Assembly: GCA_032027145.1 (NCBI GenBank)
Contig: JAVSMP010000001.1
Span: 2,609,116 to 2,673,115 of the forward strand
Direction: 5' to 3'
Length of the DNA stretch: 64,000 nt
Origin: Ignavibacterium sp.
GTDB taxonomy: Bacteria > Bacteroidota > Ignavibacteria > Ignavibacteriales > Ignavibacteriaceae
Below, piece after piece: positions 47,404 through 56,956 of this stretch. A program made the position numbers and the translations under genes. Each line of letters opens with the position of its first letter. The stretch's first letter is position 1. Under the pieces are notes generated by a model that worked only from the letters and a program-made list of their open reading frames with translations, searched no databases and had not been told where the DNA came from.

Positions 47404-49745
47404 TTAATAAATCAGTTATAGAAAAATTGGAGTTTCCTAAAGTTCTAGACTTCATTTCGAGATACGCCATTACTGAATCCGGCAGAAAAAAAGTTCTGAG
47501 TCTTCTACCTGTAAGTAACCTGAGCTTTATTAAAAATGAAGGAGATGTAATAAATGAAGCTAAAGAATTAATCAATAAAGTCGGCTATCCTCCTATTGAA
47601 TATTTATCAGAGATATTTGCTGTTTTGTCAGAAACCAGAATTGATGGAGCAGTAATTACCGGCATTAAACTGTTAGAGATTTTAAAATTAGCTAAAACAT
47701 CCAGATTGCTTAGACAATATATTTTTCAGGAAGCAAAAGAAAATTCAAGTCTTAAGCAAAAAGCATACGGTTTGTTTTCGGATAAATTATTTGAGAATAG
47801 AATAGAAAAAATTATTACTGAACAAGGCGAAGTTAAAGAAAATGCAAGTAATGAGTTGGCAAGGCTTAGAAAAGAAATAAACAATAAAAAATCAGAGCTT
47901 GTAAAATCAATTAATCGCATTATTAAATCGCTTAAAGAAGAAGATATTGTCCGCGAAGATTATCTTACTTTGCGGGATGGAAGGATGGTTATTCCCGTTA
48001 AAGTTGAACATAAGCGTCACCTAAGAGGTTTCATTCATTCCGAATCTTCCACAGGACAGACTGTATATATCGAACCTGAAGAAACACTCGATTTAAACAA
48101 TGACATAATCTCTACATCATTTGCAGAAAAAAGAGAAATTGAAAGAATACTTAAAGAATTAACAAAAGTAATTGGTCAATCAGCTGAACAATTAATAGAT
48201 TCACTTGAAATTTTAGCTGAGATAGATTCAATCTTTGCGAGAGCAAAATACTCTTTAGAGATTATTGGAGAATGTCCCGGAATAGATAACAACAAACCTT
48301 TGTATTTATCTGAAGCCAGACATCCGTTGTTATTAAAAAAACTTGGAAGACAAAATACAGTTCCTCTTAGTTTTGAATTAAATGACATAGATATAGTTGT
48401 AATTACAGGTCCCAATGCCGGAGGTAAAACAGTTGTTTTAAAAACGATTGGATTACTGAATTTGATGCTTCAGGCAGGAATTCATGTTCCGGTAAATTCA
48501 GAGTCCAATTTTCATATATTTGATAATATTCTGATTGACATCGGAGATCAGCAGTCTATTGAAGATGATCTTTCAACTTTTAGTTCTCATTTGAAAAATT
48601 TAGCTCATATTATAAATTCATCAGATTCCAAAACACTTATACTCTTGGATGAAATCGGAACAGGAACAGAACCTGCTGAAGGTTCTGCATTAGCTGCTTC
48701 AATATTGGAAGAACTGCAGAAGAAAGGCTCCTTGGTTTTTGCTACAACTCATCATGGTAGTCTTAAAGTTTTTGCATTTAATCATAAGAAAATGCAAAAT
48801 GCCGCTATGGAGTTCGATCATTCTAATTTATCCCCAACATATCGGTTTCATCTCGGTATACCCGGATCAAGTTATGCTTTTGAAATAGCACAAAGGAGTG
48901 GAATTAGTGAATCAATTCTTAATAATGCAAAAAAAAATATTGATGACGATAAGTATAGTCTGGAAAGATTTCTTTCTGAACTTGAGGAAAAATCAAATAA
49001 ATTGAACAAAAAGTTGAATGAACTTGAAATAGAAAATACAAGACTTAAAGGTTTATCAGCTTTGTATAAAAGGAGCTATGAAAAAATTGAAAATGAAAAA
49101 AAGGAGATATTAAAGAAAGTAAAAACAGAAAGTGACTTGTATTTAGATAGTGTAAATAAACAAATAGAGAAAGTGATTAAGGAAATCAGGGAAAAAGATG
49201 CCAGTAAAGAAGTTATAAAAGAAGCAAAAAAAATCATTAAAGATATTAAAGAAGAAAACAAAAATATTTTTATTTTTCTGAATGATAAAACTGACAACAA
49301 CAGACAATATAAAGTTGGTGATACAGTTGGTATTAAAAATTCATCAACTGTTGGAAAAATTGTGGACATAAATACTGAAAAAGAATATGCAACTATTCTG
49401 GTTGGTGCTATAAAAATGAAAGTTAAATTATCTGAACTGATTGAAGCAGTTGAAAGTAAATCTGTACATAAAGAAACTTTTAATAATTTTCCGGTTACTG
49501 AAATTAACTACAGATTGGATATAAGAGGTGAGCGGCCGGAGGAAGCCGAGTATAAAGTAATCCGTTTTGTTGATGAAGCATATCAGGCTTCTTTGGATAA
49601 AGTAGAAATTTTACATGGAAAAGGTACCGGAGTATTAAAGAAAACTGTTTGGGATATTTTGAAACATCACGATAAAATTAAAAATTATTATTATGCTGCA
49701 ATTGAATTTGGTGGTGAAGGTATTACGATAGTTGAATTAATTTAG
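47400..49745 (+). CDS. mutS2: Endonuclease MutS2
   Basis: 781 residues. Walker A ITGPNAGGKTVVLKT near residue 335, Walker B LILLDEIGTGTEP, a long coiled coil (about 515-630) and the C-terminal Smr nuclease domain with LDIRGERPEEA and HGKGTG. It lacks the mismatch-recognition domain of MutS, as expected. MutS2 suppresses homologous recombination and acts on branched DNA or collided ribosomes in other species. Its start ATGA overlaps the cvpA stop. Confidence 0.95.
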   Translation: MINKSVIEKLEFPKVLDFISRYAITESGRKKVLSLLPVSNLSFIKNEGDVINEAKELINKVGYPPIEYLSEIFAVLSETRIDGAVITGIKLLEILKLAKTSRLLRQYIFQEAKENSSLKQKAYGLFSDKLFENRIEKIITEQGEVKENASNELARLRKEINNKKSELVKSINRIIKSLKEEDIVREDYLTLRDGRMVIPVKVEHKRHLRGFIHSESSTGQTVYIEPEETLDLNNDIISTSFAEKREIERILKELTKVIGQSAEQLIDSLEILAEIDSIFARAKYSLEIIGECPGIDNNKPLYLSEARHPLLLKKLGRQNTVPLSFELNDIDIVVITGPNAGGKTVVLKTIGLLNLMLQAGIHVPVNSESNFHIFDNILIDIGDQQSIEDDLSTFSSHLKNLAHIINSSDSKTLILLDEIGTGTEPAEGSALAASILEELQKKGSLVFATTHHGSLKVFAFNHKKMQNAAMEFDHSNLSPTYRFHLGIPGSSYAFEIAQRSGISESILNNAKKNIDDDKYSLERFLSELEEKSNKLNKKLNELEIENTRLKGLSALYKRSYEKIENEKKEILKKVKTESDLYLDSVNKQIEKVIKEIREKDASKEVIKEAKKIIKDIKEENKNIFIFLNDKTDNNRQYKVGDTVGIKNSSTVGKIVDINTEKEYATILVGAIKMKVKLSELIEAVESKSVHKETFNNFPVTEINYRLDIRGERPEEAEYKVIRFVDEAYQASLDKVEILHGKGTGVLKKTVWDILKHHDKIKNYYYAAIEFGGEGITIVELI

Positions 49746-49753
49746 GAGAGATA

Positions 49754-51241
49754 TTGTTTAATAAAATTCTTATTGCAAACAGAGGTGAAATTGCTGTTAG
49801 AATTATCAAAGCCTGTAAAGAGTTAGGTATTAAGGCAGCAGCAATTTATTCCGATATTGATATTACTTCTATGCATTCCAAACTTGCAGATGAATCATAT
49901 CATATCGGTTCATCTGATGTTTCAGACTCTTATCTTAATAAAAATAAAATAATTGAGCTGGCAAAAAGAATCTCAGCTGATGCAATCCATCCGGGTTACG
50001 GCTTCTTCGCAGAAAACGCTTCTTTTATTGAAGATGTTGAAAGAGCAGGAATTACTTTTATCGGACCTTCATCCAGGTCTGTAAAGATGATTGGCAGTAA
50101 AACTTCTGCACGGGCTTTAATGAAGAAAAGCAATGTTCCCATTGTTCCAGGAGGCACTGAACCGATAGGCAGCATTAAAGAAGGTTTAGATTATGCTAAG
50201 GAAATCGGGTTCCCAATTTTGTTAAAAGCCTCTGCAGGCGGTGGTGGAAAGGGTATGCGGAAAGTTAGCTCAGCAGAAGAGTTTGAAGCGGCTTTTGAAT
50301 CGACCAAAAGAGAAGCATTAAAAGCATTTGCAAATGACGATATCTATATTGAAAAATTTATTGAAAAACCTAAGCATATTGAAGTTCAAATTATATCTGA
50401 CAAGTTTGGGAATTTCAGACACATATTTGAAAGAGAATGTTCGATACAAAGAAGACATCAAAAAATTATTGAAGAAGCACCATCATCTTTTGTGGATGAA
50501 GCAACCAGGGAAAAACTTGTTACCTCTGCAATTAATGCTGCAAGAGCTTGTGATTATTTTAACGCAGGAACGATTGAATTTTTAATGGATCAGAATAAAA
50601 ATTTTTATTTTCTTGAAATGAATACAAGAATACAGGTTGAACATCCTGTTACCGAACTTATCTCCGGTATTGATCTTGTCCGCGAACAAATCTCAATTGC
50701 TGCGGGAAATAAAATCTCTTTTATGCAAGAAGATATCTCAATTAAAGGATTTGCACTTGAGTGCAGAATATATGCAGAAGATTCAGCTAATAATTTTTTG
50801 CCCTCTAGCGGAAAACTATTAAAATATGTGGAACCAAATGGTCCAGGGGTAAGAGTGGATTCAGGGTTTTCTGAAAATTCCGAGATATCAATTTATTATG
50901 ATCCAATGATCGCAAAATTAATATGCTGGGATAAAGATAGAGCCAGTTCCATTCTGCGTATGAAAAGAGCTTTAGCTGAATACATTATAGCAGGAATCGT
51001 TACAAATAAAGATTTTCTTTATCATATTCTTGATCATCCAAAGTTTATCAAAGGTGATTATGATATAAATTTTATCGATACAATGGATTTAACAGAAGTT
51101 GACTTTAAAGAAAAACAATTGAATGATATTGAAGATTCTTCTGCTTTATTTGCTGCTTTAATGAAAGATAAAAAATCCTCTGTTAGTGTAAAGAAAAATG
51201 TAAACAATTACTCAAAATGGTGGGATTTAAATCATGAATGA
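49754..51241 (+). CDS. Biotin carboxylase (AccC-like) of an acyl-CoA carboxylase
   Basis: 495 residues, TTG start with GGAGAG upstream. The ATP-grasp signature is complete: FNKILIANRGEIAVRII, HPGYGFFAENA, KASAGGGGKGMR, ERECSIQRRHQKIIEEAPS and FLEMNTRIQVEHPVTE. It carboxylates biotin using bicarbonate and ATP. The C-terminal tail and the form of the following carrier gene suggest an acetyl/propionyl-CoA carboxylase alpha subunit split in two. No carboxyltransferase gene is in the window. Confidence 0.93.
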   Translation: MFNKILIANRGEIAVRIIKACKELGIKAAAIYSDIDITSMHSKLADESYHIGSSDVSDSYLNKNKIIELAKRISADAIHPGYGFFAENASFIEDVERAGITFIGPSSRSVKMIGSKTSARALMKKSNVPIVPGGTEPIGSIKEGLDYAKEIGFPILLKASAGGGGKGMRKVSSAEEFEAAFESTKREALKAFANDDIYIEKFIEKPKHIEVQIISDKFGNFRHIFERECSIQRRHQKIIEEAPSSFVDEATREKLVTSAINAARACDYFNAGTIEFLMDQNKNFYFLEMNTRIQVEHPVTELISGIDLVREQISIAAGNKISFMQEDISIKGFALECRIYAEDSANNFLPSSGKLLKYVEPNGPGVRVDSGFSENSEISIYYDPMIAKLICWDKDRASSILRMKRALAEYIIAGIVTNKDFLYHILDHPKFIKGDYDINFIDTMDLTEVDFKEKQLNDIEDSSALFAALMKDKKSSVSVKKNVNNYSKWWDLNHE

Positions 51242-51737
51242 GTTTGTAGTTAGATTAAACGATAAGATTAAAAACGTAAAAATCATTGATGAGTCAAATG
51301 CTGAGATTGATGGAGTCGATGTAGAATATCAAATACTTGCTATTGATGATAATAATTTTCTTTTGAAGCTAAATGATAAGCTCTTTCACTCTTCAGTTAT
51401 ATCAAATTCAAATGGTAAACTGTCATTTGTAATAAATGGTACATCTGTAATTGCAAACACAAAATCCAGTCTTGAAGAAAAAGCATTTCAATTATTATCA
51501 AAATCTAAAAGCATAGATCACAATAAAATTGAAGTAAAATCTCCAATGCCAGGATTAGTTTTAAAAATAAAAAAACAAAAAGGTGAATCTCTAAAAAAAG
51601 GGGAGGCAGTGTTAATACTTGAAGCGATGAAAATGGAAAACGAAATCAAATCTCCAGCTGATGGTATACTAGAAGAAATACATGTTAGTGAAGGTGCGGC
51701 AATCGAAAAAAATATTTCTTTATTTACTGTTAAATAA
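51234..51737 (+). CDS. Biotin carboxyl carrier protein of an acyl-CoA carboxylase
   Basis: 167 residues. The C-terminal biotinyl domain has the modified Lys in EAMKMENEIKSP and the SPMPGLV start. The first 90 residues form a beta-rich linker region like the BT domain of propionyl-CoA carboxylase alpha subunits. Overlaps the biotin carboxylase gene by 8 bases, so the pair is made together. Confidence 0.9.
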   Translation: MNEFVVRLNDKIKNVKIIDESNAEIDGVDVEYQILAIDDNNFLLKLNDKLFHSSVISNSNGKLSFVINGTSVIANTKSSLEEKAFQLLSKSKSIDHNKIEVKSPMPGLVLKIKKQKGESLKKGEAVLILEAMKMENEIKSPADGILEEIHVSEGAAIEKNISLFTVK

Positions 51738-51810
51738 TTTGTTATTAGAAAATTTTTAACAATTTTAGCTTAATTAATTATCAACTAATTAAATTCAGGA
51801 GATAAAAAAA

Positions 51811-53052
51811 GTGAAATCAAAGTTACTTCTTCTAATTGTTACACTATTGTTGATATCTACAAATACTTTTGCCGGTGGATTTCAACTTAACGAGCACGGA
51901 GCTAAAGCTCTTGCTATGGGAGGGGCATTTACAGCAATTGCAAATGATCCTTCCGCTGTTTATTGGAATGGTGCTGGTTTATCCCAGTTTTCCGGAACAC
52001 ACCTGATGTTTGGCACCTCTCTGATAGCACCTCAAAGTTCTTTCCGTGGTGTTTACCCTGATATTACTAAATACAGAGCTATGAATTTAGTGTTCTTTCC
52101 TTCGCACTTTTTTGGTACTCATTCCTTTAATGAAAAATTCTCTGTTGGTTTTGGTTTCACAACTCCATTCGGTTTGGGAACTGAATGGGATAATGATTGG
52201 ATTGGAAGATATCTTGCAGTAAAAACTCAACTTATGACTTTTACTATGAGTCCGGTTGTAACTTATGCACCCATTAAACAAATAGCTTTAAGTGCAGGAT
52301 TTGTTTATAGTTTTGCAAATGTTGTTATTGAAAGAAAAGTTCAGCCGAGCACAATCCTTGCTAATGATGCTTATGTTTCATTGGAAGGTAATGATAACGC
52401 TGCATTTGGTTTTAATGCTGGGATAATGATTAAACCCTTAGCGTATCTTACGATTGGTGCTTCATATCATAGTGAAGTAAAATATGGATTTACCGGTACA
52501 GCAACTTCTACAGGACCTGCACAACTTCAATCTCAGTTACCCTCTGGTGATATTTCGGCAGAGCTTACAACTCCGCAAAATATTGCTGTAGGTATCGCAG
52601 TTGATATTACTAAAGATTTAAAAGTAAGTGCTGATTATCAGATGGTTGGCTGGTCAAGTTATGATAAACTTGAAGTTACTTTTGAAGAAACAGGAACAAA
52701 AAGTACCAGTCCAAGATTGTACGATGATTCTTATATTATAAGATTTGGTGCTGATTACAGGCTTAATAAACAGGTTAGTTTAATGGGAGGTGTTTACTTT
52801 GATAAAAATCCTGTATCAACAGAGTATTTAAACCCCTCTTTACCTGAGTCTGACAGATTAGGTTTAAGCTGTGGAATTGAAGGAAGATTATTTGATAATT
52901 TCACTATTACAGGTTCATATCTTTTTATCCGCGCAAAACAGCTAACTGTTAGTGATTCTAAGGAAATTTATTCAGGTTTAAACAGTACCTTTAATGGCAC
53001 CTATAATTCAAGTGCAAATATATTTTCACTTGGTTTTGTTTATAGTTTTTAA
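51811..53052 (+). CDS. OmpP1/FadL family outer membrane transport protein
   Basis: 413 residues, GTG start with AGGAGA upstream. A signal peptide ending NTFA is followed by GGFQLNEHGAKALAMGGAF, the conserved N-terminal hatch of FadL proteins, then NDPSAVYWNGAGLS. The rest alternates in beta-strand fashion and ends with an aromatic residue (FVYSF), as outer-membrane barrels do. FadL-type channels admit long-chain fatty acids or other hydrophobic compounds. The SGNH lipoprotein starts 14 bases later. Confidence 0.9.
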   Translation: MKSKLLLLIVTLLLISTNTFAGGFQLNEHGAKALAMGGAFTAIANDPSAVYWNGAGLSQFSGTHLMFGTSLIAPQSSFRGVYPDITKYRAMNLVFFPSHFFGTHSFNEKFSVGFGFTTPFGLGTEWDNDWIGRYLAVKTQLMTFTMSPVVTYAPIKQIALSAGFVYSFANVVIERKVQPSTILANDAYVSLEGNDNAAFGFNAGIMIKPLAYLTIGASYHSEVKYGFTGTATSTGPAQLQSQLPSGDISAELTTPQNIAVGIAVDITKDLKVSADYQMVGWSSYDKLEVTFEETGTKSTSPRLYDDSYIIRFGADYRLNKQVSLMGGVYFDKNPVSTEYLNPSLPESDRLGLSCGIEGRLFDNFTITGSYLFIRAKQLTVSDSKEIYSGLNSTFNGTYNSSANIFSLGFVYSF

Positions 53053-53066
53053 GGAGGAAGATTAAC

Positions 53067-54557
53067 ATGAAATTGAAAGTTAAATTTTTTGTATCGTTGT
53101 TTTTATTAGCTCTGATTTTTATTGGTTGTGATGATTATTCTGATCTAACACCGGTTGTTAAAGATCAAGTTAGCGGTACTGCTGATTTTACCCGTTTTGT
53201 AACAATTGGCAACAGCATAACTGCAGGATATCAGAGCGGAACAATTTATGAATCCGCACAGATGTATAGTTATGGTAATTTAATTGCCAAACAAGTTGGT
53301 ACAGATTATCAGATACCCTATGTTTCTGATCCTGGTTTAGGCGGAAGAATGGAAGTACAGAGCTTAAGTCCTTTTACTCTTTTTACTAATACCTCCAGTG
53401 GAATGCCGTTAAATGCCAGTTATCCGAAAGCATACAATAATTTAGGTATTCCGGGTGCACTTACATATGATGTTTTGTTTGCGAGAAGTTCAACTACCTG
53501 TGCTTCATTCGTATTTTCAGGTTCTGCTAATCCATATTTTGATTTTATTTTACGCGGCAAAGGAACACAATTAGAACAAGCTTTATCCTTATCTCCAACA
53601 TTTATTACAATCTGGATCGGAAATAATGATGTATTGGGTTATGCTACTTCCGGTGGAACATCGCCTGCTGCACCAACTAGTATTCCTCAGTTTACTCAAT
53701 TATTTGGCGGAATTGCACAAGGAATTCAACAGTACAAAACTCAATCAGGTACTAATCCGGGAGTCTTAGTTGGAAATATTCCAAATGTTTCTGCTATTCC
53801 ATTTTTTACTACTGTAGGACCAGCACTTGCTGTAAACCCGGCTGTTAAATGGTGGCAAATAAGATTGATGCAGCAGGGTAGTGGATTACCATTAACTGGT
53901 TTAATATATGCCAGCCACGAGGGCGGAACTAATTTAGGTATGCTTCCTTATAAAATTAATTTTGCTGATTCAGCAGCTTTATTATCAGGCAGTACACTTA
54001 TTACATTAAAAGGGCAGACTTATGCGGGACTACTTGGACAATTAACAGGAAAATTTTATCGAGATAACAATATTGCAATACCATTAGGAGTAGATACTAC
54101 AAAACCATTTGGCTTCCATCCACAAAATCCTTTCCCGGATGCTTTTGTTCTTGATCCAGATGAAATAGCAACCTCAAACAATGCTGTTACTGGTTTTAAT
54201 AATGTTATTGCTGGTGTGGCTCAACAAAGTAGTTTCTTTGTTGTTGACATAAATACAAAATTTAATGAACTAAGAGCAGCGGACTTTTCAGGAGGTACTA
54301 TAATCAATGGTATTCCTTTTAAAACCACATATGTTCAGGGTGGTTTATTTAGTTTAGATGGTGTTCATCCATCAAGTCAGGCACACGGAATTATTGCAAA
54401 TGAATTCATCAAAGTAATTAATTCAAAATTCAAAGCTAATATCCCTTTAGTTGATGTTGGTTCAATACCAGGTAGTATTTTCTTTAATGCAAAATATAGT
54501 TACCAAAATAGTTTTCCGATAATTCCTCATAACCTTTTTGATCATTTGTTATTTTAA
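53067..54557 (+). CDS. SGNH/GDSL hydrolase family lipoprotein
   Basis: 496 residues. The signal ends LIFIGC, with Cys21 as lipidation site. SGNH blocks: I in TIGNSITAG (nucleophile Ser50, here GNS rather than GDS), III in IWIGNNDVLG, V in LDGVHPSSQAHG with the Asp and His. It is an esterase or lipase anchored to the envelope. With the FadL-like channel 14 bases upstream it may cleave a lipid or ester whose product enters through the channel; this link is inferred from gene order only. Confidence 0.88.
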   Translation: MKLKVKFFVSLFLLALIFIGCDDYSDLTPVVKDQVSGTADFTRFVTIGNSITAGYQSGTIYESAQMYSYGNLIAKQVGTDYQIPYVSDPGLGGRMEVQSLSPFTLFTNTSSGMPLNASYPKAYNNLGIPGALTYDVLFARSSTTCASFVFSGSANPYFDFILRGKGTQLEQALSLSPTFITIWIGNNDVLGYATSGGTSPAAPTSIPQFTQLFGGIAQGIQQYKTQSGTNPGVLVGNIPNVSAIPFFTTVGPALAVNPAVKWWQIRLMQQGSGLPLTGLIYASHEGGTNLGMLPYKINFADSAALLSGSTLITLKGQTYAGLLGQLTGKFYRDNNIAIPLGVDTTKPFGFHPQNPFPDAFVLDPDEIATSNNAVTGFNNVIAGVAQQSSFFVVDINTKFNELRAADFSGGTIINGIPFKTTYVQGGLFSLDGVHPSSQAHGIIANEFIKVINSKFKANIPLVDVGSIPGSIFFNAKYSYQNSFPIIPHNLFDHLLF

Positions 54558-54624
54558 GTTTTCTTTTACTATGGGATGAGATGGTTATCCATCTCATTCT
54601 ATAGATGGGAGGTTTTCTCAAATT

Positions 54625-55029
54625 ATGAAAAAAAGTCTTTTTATTTTGTTTGCTGTCTTTTTACTTGCTGGATGTACAACTTTGCATCAGGATACTGAAG
54701 AACAAAAGCAAGTATATGTTTTTGATGAAGTGCCGGAGGATAAAACGATTGATGTACCTAAAACAGGGGAGTATCCAAATATTAAAGAAACATATTATGT
54801 TGTTCAGGTTGGTGCATATACTACTGAAGAAAAGGCAAATTCTTTTGCAGAAATGAGCAGAAAAAAAACAAATTACAAATTCAGTGTTGTTTACAGTGAA
54901 AGTTTAAAGCTGCATTTAGTTCAAGTTATTCCATTCTTTAAGTCCAGGACAGAAGCTGAAGAAGTTAGAAATAATCTTTGGAGTATTACAGAATTTGTTG
55001 ATGCATGGATTTTGACCGTTAATAAATAA
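54625..55029 (+). CDS. SPOR domain lipoprotein
   Basis: 134 residues. Lipobox LLAGC with Cys17. The C-terminal half (about 55-132) is a SPOR domain: YYVVQVGAYTTEEKANSFA and LVQVIPFFKSRTEAEEV. SPOR domains bind denuded glycan strands at the septum, so a role at division sites or in wall remodelling is likely. Confidence 0.88.
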   Translation: MKKSLFILFAVFLLAGCTTLHQDTEEQKQVYVFDEVPEDKTIDVPKTGEYPNIKETYYVVQVGAYTTEEKANSFAEMSRKKTNYKFSVVYSESLKLHLVQVIPFFKSRTEAEEVRNNLWSITEFVDAWILTVNK

Positions 55030-55057
55030 AAAAAGGCTGCCTTTGTAAGACAGCCTT
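55023..55057 (-). terminator. Terminator for the pilin-like operon, possibly bidirectional
   Basis: Stem AAGGCTG/CAGCCTT. Read on the minus strand it is followed by a long T-rich run (the A-tract at 55027-55034); on the plus strand only by TTAAT. It sits between two convergent genes. Confidence 0.75.
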
Positions 55058-55077
55058 AATAAATAAAACAATTATTA

Positions 55078-56331
55078 CTAATCTTCATACCAGCTTACAA
55101 CCCTGAAGAATTTTGTACTTGGAAAGTAGGGAGGTGTTACTTTAGTAAATCTTGAATCAAATTTATGAACATAACTATATCCTTTTATAGGTATATACTT
55201 CCCACCAACTAACTGATATTTTGCTGTTGGCTGAACTTTTTGCCCAACGATTCCACCGATCAAATTCATTTTGTGAGCAGTAGTGTAACCTTCATAGTTT
55301 TCCACAACTAATCCATCTTTCTGAGAGAATATTGAAGCATGAATATTTATATCTCCTCTTGAATTGTCATAAGTTACGGTAACTTTATTCTCTGCAACTA
55401 TCCCCAGCATATCATCACTATTAGGATTAGTAAGTGGGTTATCTTTATACTCAATACTATTATTGATAAAAACTTGTCCAGCGGAAGAATTTCCTTTTTG
55501 AGATGCAACAAGTGTTGCTCTTCCGTCTAAAACTCCTTGAAGATTTATATTACCCCTCTCAACATAAATAACCCCATTGGGAGCTAATGTATTAAGTGGA
55601 ACTGTTTTATAAGCAGTATAAGCACCAGTACCAATTTTTATCCTGTATTGAACTTCTCCTGAAGCAAGAAAATTCAAATCAACTGTTGTTAATTTTCCCT
55701 TATTTGTTGTATCACTAAATACTTTTCCGTTAGTATAGGCAGCAATCCGAATTACAGATGTGTCAAACTCTAATGGTATTGGTTCAGTTACTTTTGTACC
55801 ACCGTGAAATTCTGGATGTGAGTATTTATCATATTTTTTTACACCTTTGGAGGTAGTTGCTGGTCCTAAGAAAATAGGATCACCATAACAATTTATCCAG
55901 TCATTTGCATGAAATCTACCCTCTAAGGTATCACCAGTTGCCCACCAAACACCACCCATAACATTATAGAAGTTACCGAAGATGGAAAAATTTTCTGGTT
56001 CAAGAATTACTTCTACGGTTTTAGTTTTTCCATTATAATTTCCTATAGAAACAATTTTTCTGCTATTCCATCCGACAGTATCAATATCAACATCTATTTT
56101 TCCATCAGCAAAAGACAAGTTGGAGATTCCTGCCATCCAGTTTTTATTAAGATATAATTTATTAATTGCAATATTTGCACCGCTAATAGCAATACTTGAT
56201 GCCCTTGTTGAACTGTAATATTCGCTATAATTTTCAGTAATAGTAACACTATTACTTAAAATATTTCTTCCAACCAATGCGAATAAAACACTAAAAGACA
56301 TAACTAATATTAAAGACACTTTGCCGCCCAT
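55078..56331 (-). CDS. Hypothetical protein, PilX-like (large pilin-like component)
   Basis: 417 residues. One N-terminal hydrophobic helix (about 5-26) is followed by a region like those of PilX or type II secretion minor components (SSTRASSIAISGANIAINKL) and a large beta-rich exported domain with low-charge text such as GVIYVERGNINLQGVLDGRATLVAS. Related proteins may carry the DUF4900 label, but I cannot confirm it. Third of a three-gene minus-strand set, 9 bases after the previous gene. Most likely exported and assembled with its two neighbours. Confidence 0.55.
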   Translation of the reverse strand: MGGKVSLILVMSFSVLFALVGRNILSNSVTITENYSEYYSSTRASSIAISGANIAINKLYLNKNWMAGISNLSFADGKIDVDIDTVGWNSRKIVSIGNYNGKTKTVEVILEPENFSIFGNFYNVMGGVWWATGDTLEGRFHANDWINCYGDPIFLGPATTSKGVKKYDKYSHPEFHGGTKVTEPIPLEFDTSVIRIAAYTNGKVFSDTTNKGKLTTVDLNFLASGEVQYRIKIGTGAYTAYKTVPLNTLAPNGVIYVERGNINLQGVLDGRATLVASQKGNSSAGQVFINNSIEYKDNPLTNPNSDDMLGIVAENKVTVTYDNSRGDINIHASIFSQKDGLVVENYEGYTTAHKMNLIGGIVGQKVQPTAKYQLVGGKYIPIKGYSYVHKFDSRFTKVTPPYFPSTKFFRVVSWYED

Positions 56332-56340
56332 ATCAACCTC

Positions 56341-56937
56341 TCAGTTTCTTTTTAAATTTTTTGAAGTTACAGTTAATCGTCTCCAGAATGCCTCAGTATA
56401 TTTTTCATCATAAGCAAATGGATCTTCTACTCTAAAACTAATTTTTATGTATGTTGCTAATCCGGGTGATGCTAAAGGAGTAGTTAGGGTATCGTAAAGT
56501 GCATCTAAATATTGCAATTTGAATTCTGTTACATTATTGCTAACAATAAATGGATAATCTGAATTGACTTTCCGATATAATATCCTATCTCTTGGATTAG
56601 GTGTGTTATTAAGATAATTTGTGTCACTTACATAGTAGTAAACTGTATCATAAACTCCATCTTTATCAACATCAAAGACAATTTTTATTGACGAAGTATC
56701 AGCAAGTATAACCTTTGGATCATCGTTCATATTAAGTGGATTAGCACAATATCCAATTTTATTGAAATCAGAATCCACGATATTTGCAATATTAATAACT
56801 TCAACCTGAAGACTGACATCATGACCGGTTGCGCTATCTACCTGATAAACATTTTCATTCAATTTGAGAAGATTGATTAGTAACAGCCCTCCTATAATTG
56901 CAGCACCGAGGATATCAATTATTGTTGTGAATCCCAT
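56341..56937 (-). CDS. Hypothetical pseudopilin-like protein
   Basis: 198 residues. It starts MGFTTIIDILGAAIIGGLLL, which looks like a minimal prepilin leader (Gly before Phe) plus a pilin-type helix, though the usual Glu at +5 is missing and an Asp sits at +6. The rest is a small beta-rich domain typical of minor pseudopilins. Second gene of the set, 19 bases after the first. No known function. Confidence 0.5.
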   Translation of the reverse strand: MGFTTIIDILGAAIIGGLLLINLLKLNENVYQVDSATGHDVSLQVEVINIANIVDSDFNKIGYCANPLNMNDDPKVILADTSSIKIVFDVDKDGVYDTVYYYVSDTNYLNNTPNPRDRILYRKVNSDYPFIVSNNVTEFKLQYLDALYDTLTTPLASPGLATYIKISFRVEDPFAYDEKYTEAFWRRLTVTSKNLKRN

Positions 56938-56956
56938 TTTTAATCCTTCAAATTAT

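Noticed and set aside
54575-54600. Strong hairpin after the SGNH gene as a terminator
   Set aside because: A good stem (GATGAGATGG / CCATCTCATT) but no T-run follows, and it lies just before the ribosome binding site of the SPOR gene; function unclear.
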